A stretch of 64,000 bases of DNA from Alphaproteobacteria bacterium (lineage in GTDB: Bacteria > Pseudomonadota > Alphaproteobacteria > CACIAM-22H2): NCBI GenBank assembly GCA_016793165.1, contig JAEULA010000034.1:186001-250000 (forward strand), written 5' to 3'. Position 1 is the first letter of the stretch. Every line of letters begins with the position of its first letter. Under the pieces are notes generated by a model, which was not told where the DNA came from, did not search any database, and saw only the letters and a list, made by a program, of their open reading frames with translations. Positions 7,988-16,188 of the stretch are shown here, in pieces. The translations under genes were made by a program, and so were the position numbers.

Positions 7988-8016
7988 ACTATCGCGACGC
8001 GCCCGCCGAGTTGCAA
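7988..8016 (-). promoter_or_regulatory. Candidate ubiK promoter
   Basis: Reverse strand: TTGCAA (8016-8011), 17 bases, GATAGT (7993-7988), 10 bases from the ubiK ATG. TTGCAA is its own reverse complement, so the same hexamer also serves as -35 for the hldD promoter on the other strand. Confidence 0.4.
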
Positions 8017-8040
8017 GCGCGCGAGCGGCAAACCTATAAG
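8011..8040 (+). promoter_or_regulatory. Candidate hldD promoter with very short leader
   Basis: TTGCAA (8011-8016), 18 bases, TATAAG (8035-8040). The expected transcription start falls at or next to the hldD ATG (8047), which would make a leaderless or nearly leaderless message. Confidence 0.5.
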
Positions 8041-8046
8041 GCAGGG

Positions 8047-9045
8047 ATGGACGACATCATCGTGGTCACCGGCGGAGCCGGCTTCATCGGCTCGAACATC
8101 CTTGCCGGGCTGGAGGCCGCGGGCGGCGCGCGCCTGGTCTGCTGCGATGATTTCGGCGACGGCGAGAAATGGCGCAACGTCGCCAAGCGGACGCTGTGGG
8201 ACGTCGTCTCGCCGGCCCGGCTTTCGGCGTGGCTGCAGTCCCCGGCGGCGGCGCAGGTGCGCGCGGTCGTACACATGGGCGCCGTCAGCGACACCACGGC
8301 CCGCGACGTCGATCGCATCCTCGAGCAGAACTTCGCGTTCAGCCGCATGCTGTGGACGTGGTGCGGCACGCGGCAGAGGCCGCTGATCTATGCGTCGTCG
8401 GCGGCCACCTACGGCGACGGCAGCCTGGGCTTCGACGACGATCCCGGCGTTGCCGCCCTCGCGCGCCTTCGTCCACTCAACGCCTATGGCTGGTCGAAGC
8501 TGCTCTTCGACCGCTTCGTCGCCGCGGAGGTCGCGGCCGGGCGCCGCCGGCCGCCGCAGCATGCGGGCCTCCGCTTCTTCAACGTCTACGGACCCAACGA
8601 GTACCACAAGGGCGGGCAGCGCTCGGTGGCGCACCAGATCCATCCCGTCGCCGCGCGCGGCGACGCCTTCGCGCTGTTCAAGTCGGATCGCCCCGATGTC
8701 GCCGACGGTGGCCAGCAGCGCGATTTCGTGTGGGTCGGCGACTGCGTCGACGTGGCGGCATGGCTGCTCGCCGACGGATCGGCGAGCGGGCTGTTCAACG
8801 TCGGATCGGGGAAGGCCCGCAGCTTCCTGGACCTGGCCCGCGCGGTCTATTCGGCCTGCGGCCGGAACCTCAACGTGACCTATCGCGAGATGCCCGCCGA
8901 GCTGCGCGGCCGCTACCAGTACTTCACCGAAGCGCGCCTCGACCGGCTGCGCGCCGCCGGCTATGCGAAACCCTTCACCACGCTCGAGGACGGCGTCGCG
9001 CGCTATGTCCGCGGCCATCTCGACGCCGCGGATCCCTACGCATGA
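8047..9045 (+). CDS. hldD: ADP-L-glycero-D-manno-heptose 6-epimerase
   Basis: Extended SDR that epimerises ADP-D-glycero-D-manno-heptose to the L form, the donor for the inner core of lipopolysaccharide. It has 332 residues against 310 in E. coli. The NADP-binding motif GGAGFIGSN is at 9-17, and the catalytic YxxxK is Y147/K151 in AYGWSKLL. RFFNVYGPNEYHKG and QQRDFVWVGDC are family-specific. The ATG at 8047 is preceded by AAGGCAGGG; a TTG 36 bases earlier opens the frame but lies inside the putative promoter. Its last codon overlaps lgt (ATGA). Confidence 0.93.
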   Translation: MDDIIVVTGGAGFIGSNILAGLEAAGGARLVCCDDFGDGEKWRNVAKRTLWDVVSPARLSAWLQSPAAAQVRAVVHMGAVSDTTARDVDRILEQNFAFSRMLWTWCGTRQRPLIYASSAATYGDGSLGFDDDPGVAALARLRPLNAYGWSKLLFDRFVAAEVAAGRRRPPQHAGLRFFNVYGPNEYHKGGQRSVAHQIHPVAARGDAFALFKSDRPDVADGGQQRDFVWVGDCVDVAAWLLADGSASGLFNVGSGKARSFLDLARAVYSACGRNLNVTYREMPAELRGRYQYFTEARLDRLRAAGYAKPFTTLEDGVARYVRGHLDAADPYA

Positions 9046-9866
9046 CGCCGCTGGTCCTCGCGTTTCCCGCGATCGAGCCGGAGATCTTCCGGATCGGGCC
9101 CTTCGCGCTGCGCTGGTACGCGGTCGCCTACATCGCGGGGATCGTCATCGGCTGGCGGGTGGCCCTGCGCATGGTCGAGCGCCCGCCGCGCGTCATGAGC
9201 CGCGCCGCGCTCGACGACTTCATCGCTTGGGTGACGCTCGGCGTCATCCTCGGCGGCCGCCTCGGCTACGTGCTGTTCTACAAGCCGCTCTACTACCTTG
9301 GCCATCCGCTCGAGGTCTTCGCGCTGTGGAACGGCGGCATGTCGTTCCATGGCGGCGCGCTCGGCGTGATCCTCGCGACCGTCGCCTTCGCCTGGCGGCG
9401 CGGCGTCCGCTTCCTCGCCCTTGCCGACATCGTCGCCATGATGACGCCGATCGGCCTGTTCTTCGGCCGCCTCGCGAACTTCGTGAACGCGGAGCTCTAC
9501 GGCCGGGAGAGCGACGTGGCCTGGGCGATGATCTTCCCCAGCGATCCGCGCGGCGTGCCGCGCCATCCCAGCCAGCTCTACGAGGCCGCGCTCGAGGGCC
9601 TCGTGCTGTTCGTGGCGCTCGTGCTCGTCGAGCGCCTGACCGCGGCGCGCCTCAGGCCCGGCCTCATCGGCGGCCTCTTCCTTGTCGGCTACGGGATCGC
9701 TCGGATCGTCTGCGAGTTCTTCCGCGAACCCGACGCCCATCTCGGATTCCTCTACGCCGGCGCGACGATGGGCCAGCTCCTGAGCCTGCCGATGCTCGCC
9801 GCCGGGATCGCCCTCGTCGCCCGCGCCCTGCGCGCCCCCGCAACCAGCCAGGAGGCGAACTCGTGA
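9042..9866 (+). CDS. lgt: Prolipoprotein diacylglyceryl transferase
   Basis: Integral inner-membrane enzyme that moves diacylglycerol from phosphatidylglycerol to the lipobox cysteine of pre-lipoproteins, the first lipoprotein maturation step. The 274 residues hold about seven hydrophobic helices. Conserved blocks are RWYAVAYIAGIVIGW near the N-terminus, GGRLGYVLFY, NGGMSFHGGALG (with the essential HGG), and FGRLANFVNAELYGR, the Lgt signature. RHPSQLYEA and EFFREPDAHLG follow. The ATG overlaps the hldD stop. Substrates in this window would include the lipoproteins at 11.8 and 63.0 kb. Confidence 0.96.
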   Translation: MTPLVLAFPAIEPEIFRIGPFALRWYAVAYIAGIVIGWRVALRMVERPPRVMSRAALDDFIAWVTLGVILGGRLGYVLFYKPLYYLGHPLEVFALWNGGMSFHGGALGVILATVAFAWRRGVRFLALADIVAMMTPIGLFFGRLANFVNAELYGRESDVAWAMIFPSDPRGVPRHPSQLYEAALEGLVLFVALVLVERLTAARLRPGLIGGLFLVGYGIARIVCEFFREPDAHLGFLYAGATMGQLLSLPMLAAGIALVARALRAPATSQEANS

Positions 9867-10981
9867 ACCCGCCCGGTACGCCCCTCGCCCGCAAGCTCGC
9901 CGCGCGAATCAGCAGCGAAGGCTCGATCTCCGTCGCGGAATGGATCAACGCGTGCCTCGCGGACCCCGCGCACGGCTACTACCGCCGCGTCCAGCCCATC
10001 GGGAAGAGCGGCGACTTCACGACGGCACCGGAGATCAGCCAGATCTTCGGCGAGCTGATCGGCGCCTGGTGCGCGGAAGTCTGGGCGATGCTCGGCCGGC
10101 CGCGCACGATCCGCCTGGTCGAGCTCGGGCCGGGACGCGGTACCCTGATGGCCGACATGCTGCGCGCGGTGATGCGGCCGGCGCAGGATTTCTTCCAGGC
10201 AATCGACCTCCACCTCGTCGAGATCAATCTCGAACTCCGGCGCATCCAGAAGAAGACGATCGACCGCAACGCCATGTGGCACGACACGATCGACACGGTG
10301 CCGCCCGGCCCGATGATCGTCGTCGGGAACGAGTTCCTCGACGCGCTGCCGGTGCGCCAGCTCGTCCGATCGACGGACGGCTGGCGCGAGCGTCACGTCA
10401 CGCACGCCGACGGCCGCTTCGACTTCACGCTCGGGCCGGTCGTCGAGAGCCCGGCGCTCGAGCCGGCGCATCTCAAGGCGACGATCGGCGACGTCGTCGA
10501 GACCTCCGACGTCGCGCGCACGCTGGTCTCCAACCTCGCACGGCGCATCCGCCGGCAGACCGGCGCGGCGCTGTTCATCGACTACGGCCCGCTGGCGAGC
10601 GGCATCGGCGAGACGCTGCAGGCGGTCAGCCAGCACCAGCGCGCCGACCCGCTCGAGCGGCCCGGCGAGGTCGATCTCACCACCCATGTCGACTTCGCGG
10701 CCCTCGCCCGCGTCGCCCGGCTCGCCGGGGCCAAGAGCTGGGGGCCGATCCCGCAGGGCATCTTCCTCACGCGCCTCGGTCTGCACGCCCGTGCGGCGAT
10801 GCTGACGAAGTCCGGCAGCCAGGAGGAACGGCGCACGGTCGAACGCGGCGCCGGCCGGCTGGTCGACGATTCCGAGATGGGCACGCTGTTCAAGGCGCTC
10901 GCTCTCACGCATCCTGACTTCGACGGAACTCCGCCGGGGTTCGACCCGCCGTCGCCGAACGAAACATCCCCCAAGGCCTGA
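9863..10981 (+). CDS. SAM-dependent methyltransferase, MidA/NDUFAF7 family
   Basis: A 372-residue member of the MidA/NDUFAF7 (DUF185) group. Mitochondrial NDUFAF7 symmetrically dimethylates an arginine of complex I subunit NDUFS2 during assembly; the bacterial substrate is presumed similar but untested. The family opening is present (ISVAEWINACLADPAHGYY, then GDFTTAPEISQIFGELIG). The SAM motif ELGPGRGTLMADML is followed by VGNEFLDALPVRQ and FIDYGP. It starts at a GTG at 9863 with AGGAGG 8 bases upstream; GTGA overlaps the lgt stop. Confidence 0.9.
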   Translation: MNPPGTPLARKLAARISSEGSISVAEWINACLADPAHGYYRRVQPIGKSGDFTTAPEISQIFGELIGAWCAEVWAMLGRPRTIRLVELGPGRGTLMADMLRAVMRPAQDFFQAIDLHLVEINLELRRIQKKTIDRNAMWHDTIDTVPPGPMIVVGNEFLDALPVRQLVRSTDGWRERHVTHADGRFDFTLGPVVESPALEPAHLKATIGDVVETSDVARTLVSNLARRIRRQTGAALFIDYGPLASGIGETLQAVSQHQRADPLERPGEVDLTTHVDFAALARVARLAGAKSWGPIPQGIFLTRLGLHARAAMLTKSGSQEERRTVERGAGRLVDDSEMGTLFKALALTHPDFDGTPPGFDPPSPNETSPKA

Positions 10982-10992
10982 AGGACTCCCGC

Positions 10993-11766
10993 ATGCCCCG
11001 GGTCACCACCGGCCCGCTCAACGCGATCGACGGCATCCGCCACGCGTTCTTCACCCGCCTGGGCGGCGTGAGCGGCGGCATCTACGCCTCGAACAATTGC
11101 GGCTTCGGCTCGAAGGACGATCCCGCGCATGTCGCGGAGAACCGCGCGCGCTGCGCCGACAAGCTCGAGGTCGCCCGCGACCGGCTGGTCACGCTGAACC
11201 AGATCCATTCCGCGAGCGTGATCGAGGTCGTGGCGCCGTGGGGCCGCGACGCGCTGCCGCGCGCCGACGCGATGGTGACCCGCATGCCGGGCATCGCGCT
11301 GGGCGTCCTCAGCGCCGATTGCGCGCCGATCCTGCTCGCCGATGCGACGGCCCGCGTCATCGGCGCCGCGCATGCCGGCTGGAAGGGCGCGCTGACCGGC
11401 GTCATCGAGGCGACGATCAAGGCCATGGTCGCCCTGGGCGCGGACCCGGCGCGGATGGTCGCCGGCATCGGGCCCGCGATCGGCAAGCGCTCCTACGAGG
11501 TCAGCGCCGACTTCCTCGCGCCGTTCCTCGCCCTCGACCCGACGAACGGCCAGTACTTCTTTCCGGGCGCGGCGGCGGACAAGCGCCTGTTCGACCTCAA
11601 GGGATTCGTCGCCTCGCGACTGACGGCCTGCGCCGTCGACCGCGTCGCGATCATGCCCAACGACACCTTCGCAGAGGAGGATCGCTTCTTCAGCTATCGC
11701 CGCGCCTGCCACCGGGGCGAGAGCGACTACGGCCGCCTGCTTTCGGCCATCGCGCTCGAGCCGTGA
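10993..11766 (+). CDS. pgeF: Peptidoglycan editing factor PgeF (YfiH, laccase-like fold)
   Basis: A 257-residue member of the PgeF/YfiH (DUF152, polyphenol oxidase) family. In E. coli PgeF removes wrongly incorporated L-Ser from peptidoglycan precursors; related mammalian FAMIN acts on purine nucleosides. The metal-type residues are in three family motifs: NQIHSA, LSADCAPIL and AAHAGWKGAL. FFTRLGGVSGGIYASNN at the start and EDRFFSYRRA near the end also fit. It lies 11 bases after the methyltransferase gene, continuing the hldD-lgt operon. Confidence 0.93.
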   Translation: MPRVTTGPLNAIDGIRHAFFTRLGGVSGGIYASNNCGFGSKDDPAHVAENRARCADKLEVARDRLVTLNQIHSASVIEVVAPWGRDALPRADAMVTRMPGIALGVLSADCAPILLADATARVIGAAHAGWKGALTGVIEATIKAMVALGADPARMVAGIGPAIGKRSYEVSADFLAPFLALDPTNGQYFFPGAAADKRLFDLKGFVASRLTACAVDRVAIMPNDTFAEEDRFFSYRRACHRGESDYGRLLSAIALEP

Positions 11767-11776
11767 CCGGCGCCCC

Positions 11777-11845
11777 GTGCCCCATCTCTTCATGCTCCTG
11801 CTCTTCGCCGTCCTGGCGACGGTGGTGACCTGTGCGCTTCTCTAG
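11777..11845 (+). CDS. Possible 22-residue hydrophobic peptide
   Basis: A GTG-initiated frame encodes 22 residues, nearly all hydrophobic after position 4 (HLFMLLLFAVLATVVTCALL). It starts 10 bases after the pgeF stop and overlaps the start of the lipoprotein gene by 14 bases in another frame. No ribosome site is evident. It could be a small membrane peptide, a coupling leader for the lipoprotein gene, or chance in GC-rich DNA; the evidence is weak. Confidence 0.2.
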   Translation: MPHLFMLLLFAVLATVVTCALL

Positions 11846-12680
11846 GCTTCTGACATTCCTGCTGCTCGGCGCGCTGCTCGCCGCCTGCGGCAACCTGCCC
11901 CGGCCGTTCCAGCCCGACGACAAGTCGGTCGAGAACCCGCTGCTGGTTCTCGGCGACCGGGCGGGCATCATCGTGATGCCGATCGCGGGGGTCGATTCCG
12001 ATTCGGAGTCGCACGGCTTCGCCGAGGCGCTCGCCCGCGCGCTTCGCGATCTCGACGTCAACGCCCATACCGGCGCGGGCAACCGCGCCAGCCTCGTCCT
12101 TTCGAGCTTCCTCGAGCGCAAGCCCAACGCCGGCAGCGTGCTCGTCCTCTGGCTGTCCGAGCCCGGCAAGGGCGACACCGGCACCTACGAGGCGAATGTC
12201 GAGCCGCGCGACATCCTTTCCGACGGCCCGCGCCGGCAGCAGGTCCTGCGCAAGATCGCCGAGGCGGTCGCCGCGCAGGTGAATCCCGGCGCCGTCGCGG
12301 CGCCGCTCGGCACGCCGCCGGTCTTCATCGCCAGGATCGACGGGCTCAACGAGACCACCTCGCGACCGCTGCAGCGCGCCCTCGACTACGCGCTGCGCCG
12401 GGCGAAGCTCGAGGTCGCCGACGCCCCCGGTGGCCGTACGCTCACGCTCGCCGGCCGGATCCGGTTCCAGGACCGGCCCCAGAACATGGTCGCTCTCGAC
12501 GTCGACTGGCGCGTGCTCGGCGTGGACGGCGCCGAGCTCGGCACGCTGCGCCAGCAGAACGAGGTGCCCGCCAGGATCCTCGAGCGTTCCTGGGCCGAGA
12601 TCGCCAGCGCGATCGGCGAGAACGCCGCCGACGGCGTCATCGACATCGTCAACCGCGCGCCGCGGAGCGAACGGCGCTGA
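11832..12680 (+). CDS. Putative lipoprotein of unknown function
   Basis: A 282-residue protein with a lipoprotein signal: charged start (MRFSR), hydrophobic core, lipobox LLAAC with C19 as the lipidated residue and GN after it (no Asp at +2, so outer-membrane sorting is likely). The mature part alternates strands and helices, with VPVFIAR-like and ALDVDWRVLGVDG segments, but I do not recognise a domain. It starts at a GTG, 65 bases after pgeF, and ends the hldD-lgt block. A tandem 14-base repeat follows its stop. Confidence 0.8.
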   Translation: MRFSRLLTFLLLGALLAACGNLPRPFQPDDKSVENPLLVLGDRAGIIVMPIAGVDSDSESHGFAEALARALRDLDVNAHTGAGNRASLVLSSFLERKPNAGSVLVLWLSEPGKGDTGTYEANVEPRDILSDGPRRQQVLRKIAEAVAAQVNPGAVAAPLGTPPVFIARIDGLNETTSRPLQRALDYALRRAKLEVADAPGGRTLTLAGRIRFQDRPQNMVALDVDWRVLGVDGAELGTLRQQNEVPARILERSWAEIASAIGENAADGVIDIVNRAPRSERR

Positions 12681-12693
12681 GGCTTCCGCATCG

Positions 12694-12743
12694 GCGCCGG
12701 TTGCGGGGCGCCGGTTGCGGGGCGCCGGTTGCGGGGCGCCGGT
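12694..12743. repeat. Tandem repeat, 14-base unit, 3.6 copies
   Basis: Three exact copies of GCGCCGGTTGCGGG plus the first 8 bases of a fourth lie between two convergent genes. Each unit junction forms GGCGCC, so the array can fold into several alternative hairpins and may serve as a terminator region. Confidence 0.85.
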
Positions 12744-12761
12744 CGCCGCGGCCGCCGGCGA

Positions 12762-13616
12762 TCAGAGGCGCAGCGGCACGCAGACGTCCGTGAGCCACTC
12801 CGTCGGCGGTAGGGTGCGCGGATCATTGACGTACTCCTCGAAGCACGGCTGGTCGGCCGGCTCGTGGCCGCTCTGCGGCAGCCAGCTGCGATAGAGCCAG
12901 CGATAGGTCCGTTCCAGCTCGGCATAGGGGCCCTTGTGGCGCGCGACGGCGCATCGCGCGGCCGGCTGCTCGACGATCCGGATCTCGCCCTCGACGGAGG
13001 CGCCGGGCGGCAAGGTCAGGCAGGCGTCCGATCGGAGCTTCGCCGCCGGCACCGATTGCGGGTCGTCGTAATAGAGGCCGAGGCATCGGGTCCCCGGGGT
13101 CATCAGGCCGCGCGGACCGGCCCAGGCCAGCAGCCGGTCGAACGTCCCGCCGATGTCGAGATAGGCGCCGTGATGGCGCAGTGCGGCCAGGCGCCGGGCC
13201 GGGAACTCGCGGATCTGGACCTCGTGCATGTCGACCTCCTGGTTTCGGGAAACGGGATTCGCCGCCACCGCGCCGCGCCGGCGCCGATACGCGGCCGGGG
13301 CCATGCCGTAGGCGGCGGCGAAGGCGCGCGTGAACGCTGCCGCGCTGCCGTAGCCGGCACGCCTGGCGACGCGCGCGATCGGCAGCCCCCCGGCGACGAG
13401 GTCGCCGGCCGCGCGATGCAGACGCAGGCGACGCAGCGCCTCGGCGACCGTCTCCCCCGTGAGCTCGCGATACAGCCGATGGAAATGGAATTCGGAGAGG
13501 TTCGCCACCGCGGCCAGGCGCGAAAGCGGCAGGGAATCGTCGAGATGCTCGGCGATGTGCGCCGCCACGCGCCCCAGACGCTTGGCGTAGTCGATGGCGG
13601 TGCGCGGCTTGGGCAT
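12762..13616 (-). CDS. AraC-family regulator with GyrI-like effector domain
   Basis: A 284-residue fusion: two AraC-type helix-turn-helix motifs at about 10-112 (LSRLAAVANLSEFHFHRLYR, then IARVARRAGYGSAAAFTRAF), then a GyrI/BacI-like ligand domain from M130 to the end (VQIREFPARRLAALRHHGAY, with YDDP and WLYRSWLP further on). This Rob/SoxS-plus-GyrI layout is typical of sensors of small cationic or hydrophobic compounds. The ATG at 13616 fits; the frame stays open far upstream but there it lies antisense to the DUF1194 gene. The divergent DUF1194 gene is a possible target. Confidence 0.9.
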   Translation of the reverse strand: MPKPRTAIDYAKRLGRVAAHIAEHLDDSLPLSRLAAVANLSEFHFHRLYRELTGETVAEALRRLRLHRAAGDLVAGGLPIARVARRAGYGSAAAFTRAFAAAYGMAPAAYRRRRGAVAANPVSRNQEVDMHEVQIREFPARRLAALRHHGAYLDIGGTFDRLLAWAGPRGLMTPGTRCLGLYYDDPQSVPAAKLRSDACLTLPPGASVEGEIRIVEQPAARCAVARHKGPYAELERTYRWLYRSWLPQSGHEPADQPCFEEYVNDPRTLPPTEWLTDVCVPLRL

Positions 13617-13787
13617 CGGACGACGGCGGATCGGAAGCGACCGGCCGGGGTGCCGATCTGGACGCCGGCGATCCTGCCAGACGCCTCTTGATCGGGCTTG
13701 CGCATTTCCGTGCGCGCTTGCCGGCCGGGGAAACCTGCTATCGTCGATGGACTGGGATTCGACATCCGACCGCGGGAGTCCTCCTCG

Positions 13788-14534
13788 ATGCGTCGTCTGC
13801 TGCTCGTCCTGATCGCCTGGATCTCGCTCGCGCTGGCGAGCGCGACGGCGCAGACGGTCCCGGTCGATCTCGAGCTCGTGCTCGCCCTCGACGTCTCGCG
13901 CAGCATGGACGACGAGGAGCTGGAGCTGCAGCGCCAGGGCTACGCCGGCGCCTTCGTCCACCCGGCGATCATCCAGGCGATCAAGTCCGGCGCGCACGGG
14001 CGCATCGCGGTCACGATGATCGAGTGGGCCGGCGCCAACTACCAGCGCACGATGATCCCCTGGACGCTGATCGACGGAGCCGAGTCGAGCGAGGCCTTCG
14101 CCGAGGCGATCCTCGCGACGCCGAAGCTGTCCTTCAACTGGACGTCGATCTCCGGCGCGATCGACTACTCGCGCGCCCAGTTCGGCACCGCGGCCTATCG
14201 CGGCACGCGGCGCGTCATCGACGTCTCGGGCGACGGCGTGAACAACAACGGCCGGCCCGCGAGCATCGCACGCGACGAGGCGGTGGCCAGCGGCATCACG
14301 ATCAACGGGCTCGCGATCATCAACGACCGGCCGGGCCCCGGCGGCTGGCGCCCCTTCCATCAGCCGCCGCTCGACCAGCACTACCGCGAACAGGTGATCG
14401 GCGGTCCCGGCGCCTTCCTCATGGTCGCCGAGGACTTCAGCAGTTTCGCCTTTGCGATCCGCAACAAGCTGATCCGCGAGATCTCGGGCCTGGGCGGTCC
14501 CACCGTCGTCGTCGCGAAGGCGCCCGCCCCGTAG
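13788..14534 (+). CDS. Secreted DUF1194 protein with von Willebrand A-like fold
   Basis: A 248-residue DUF1194 protein with a signal peptide at 1-22 (cleavage after ATAQ). A metal-ion-dependent adhesion site is visible: D35, S37 and S39 in LALDVSRSM, and VIDVSGDGVNNNG holds the distal strand with its Asp. The family is common in alphaproteobacteria and its role is unknown; export to the periplasm and divalent-metal or protein binding are inferred from the fold. GGGAG precedes the ATG at 13788. It is divergent from the AraC/GyrI gene by 171 bases. Confidence 0.87.
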   Translation: MRRLLLVLIAWISLALASATAQTVPVDLELVLALDVSRSMDDEELELQRQGYAGAFVHPAIIQAIKSGAHGRIAVTMIEWAGANYQRTMIPWTLIDGAESSEAFAEAILATPKLSFNWTSISGAIDYSRAQFGTAAYRGTRRVIDVSGDGVNNNGRPASIARDEAVASGITINGLAIINDRPGPGGWRPFHQPPLDQHYREQVIGGPGAFLMVAEDFSSFAFAIRNKLIREISGLGGPTVVVAKAPAP

Positions 14535-14602
14535 CGGCCGCGAGGCTTGAGACGGCGCCGGGGGTCTGGTTTTCTTCCCCCCTCTTTCGCGGGGGCCCCC
14601 TG

Positions 14603-16171
14603 GTGACGGATCGACGCTTCAACAATCTCGGCTACTGGTGCCACGACGCGGCACGCGCGCATCCCGATCGCGCGGCGCTGATCGATCTCAGCCCGGCCAC
14701 GCCGCGCGAGGTGCGCTATCGCGAGCTCGAGGAGCGCCTCGACCGCTTCGCCGCGATGGTCACGGCGGCGGGCCTGAAGCCCGGCGACCGGATGGCGATG
14801 TCGGTGGGCAACCGATTCGAGTTCGTCGAAATCATGTACGGCGCGATGCGCGCGGGCGTCGTGCCCGTGCCGCTCAACACCAAGCTCGGCGCCGACACCC
14901 TCGCCTACATCCTCGAGAACTCGGAGTGCGTCGCGGCGGTCGTCGATCCCGCGTCGAACCCGTCGATCGTGCAGGTCTGCGACCAGGCGAAGTTGCGCTC
15001 CAAGCTGGCGCTCGCCCCGGCCCCCGCGGGCTGGCGCGACTACGAAAGCGCGCTGATGGCGACGCCGCCGCGCTTCGACCCGCCGGAGCTGCCGCCGAAC
15101 CACATGTCCTTCCTGCCCTACACCTCGGGCTCGACGGGCCGGCCCAAGGGCGTCGTGCTCACGCACGAGGGTCAGCTGTGGTGGATCCGCTGCATCCAGA
15201 AGTACTGGCCCGGCGGCGTCGACGACCGTGCGCTCGCCGCGGTGCCGCTGTTCCACAAGAACGCGATGGCGGGCGCGATCAAGCCGCTGCTCCATTGCGG
15301 CGGGTCCGTCGTGCTGCTGCCGGGCTTCGAGGCGCGGCGCTTCCTCGAGGTGCTGTCGAAATACCGCTGCACCGTCGCCGGCGGCGTGCCGGCCGTGTTC
15401 ACCCTTCTGCTGCAGCAGAAGGACCTGATCAAGTCGCTCGACTGGTCGGCACTCAAGACGCTCAAGATCGGCTCGGCGCCGACGCCCAAGGAGCTGATGG
15501 ACGCGGTGGAAGCCGCTTTCGGCGTGCCCGTCGGCGAGAGCTACGGCCTGACCGAGGGTGGTCCCGTCATGCTCGGGCCGCCGCGCGACGGGCGGCGCGC
15601 GCCGCACGGCTCGTGCGGCGTCATCTGGCCCGAGGGCGAGTGCAAGCTCGTCGGCGCCGACGGCCGGGAGCACCCCAGCTACGGCGAGCTCTGGGTGCGC
15701 AATCCCGGCGTGACGCCGGGCTACTACAAGCTGCCCGACGTCAATCGCGAGCGGCTGGTCGACGGCTGGCTGCGCACCGGCGACCTGTTCAGCCTCGACG
15801 ACCAGGGCTTCTACTATTTCCGCGGCCGCGTCGACGACATGTTCAACTCGGGCGGCGAGAACGTGTATCCGCTCGAGGTCGAGAACATCCTGCTCAAGCA
15901 CCCCGGCGTCGCCGAGGTCTCGGTCGTGCCGTTCCCGCACGCGATCAAGGGCGAGGTGCCGGTGGCGATGGTCGTGCGGTCGGGCAGCGGGGCCGCGACG
16001 ACCGAGGACGAGCTCCGGAAGTTCTGCCTGGCCAACGGCCCGGCCTATGCCCATCCGCGCCGCATCCATTTCGTCGACCAGCTGCCGCTCAACGGGCCGG
16101 GCAAGATCGACCGCAAGCTGGTGGCGAAGCGGATGCGCGAGATCGTCGGCGACCAGCCGCTGGGCGGCTGA
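14603..16171 (+). CDS. Acyl-CoA synthetase (AMP-forming)
   Basis: ANL-superfamily ligase of 522 residues that would activate a carboxylic acid as acyl-AMP, then form the CoA thioester. The phosphate-binding loop reads YTSGSTGRPKGVVLTHEG. SYGLTEGG, GWLRTGDLF, YFRGRVDDMFNSGGENVYP (hinge) and the catalytic lysine in GPGKIDRK complete the family set. The substrate cannot be read from sequence. It starts at a GTG at 14603. The next gene, 17 bases on, is an Asp/Glu-racemase-like enzyme, suggesting a shared catabolic route. Confidence 0.9.
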   Translation: MTDRRFNNLGYWCHDAARAHPDRAALIDLSPATPREVRYRELEERLDRFAAMVTAAGLKPGDRMAMSVGNRFEFVEIMYGAMRAGVVPVPLNTKLGADTLAYILENSECVAAVVDPASNPSIVQVCDQAKLRSKLALAPAPAGWRDYESALMATPPRFDPPELPPNHMSFLPYTSGSTGRPKGVVLTHEGQLWWIRCIQKYWPGGVDDRALAAVPLFHKNAMAGAIKPLLHCGGSVVLLPGFEARRFLEVLSKYRCTVAGGVPAVFTLLLQQKDLIKSLDWSALKTLKIGSAPTPKELMDAVEAAFGVPVGESYGLTEGGPVMLGPPRDGRRAPHGSCGVIWPEGECKLVGADGREHPSYGELWVRNPGVTPGYYKLPDVNRERLVDGWLRTGDLFSLDDQGFYYFRGRVDDMFNSGGENVYPLEVENILLKHPGVAEVSVVPFPHAIKGEVPVAMVVRSGSGAATTEDELRKFCLANGPAYAHPRRIHFVDQLPLNGPGKIDRKLVAKRMREIVGDQPLGG

Positions 16172-16188
16172 ATCGGGAGGACGCGAGC

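Noticed and set aside
13617..14381. Upstream extension of the AraC/GyrI frame
   Set aside because: Antisense to the DUF1194 gene; AraC helices begin right after the ATG at 13616.
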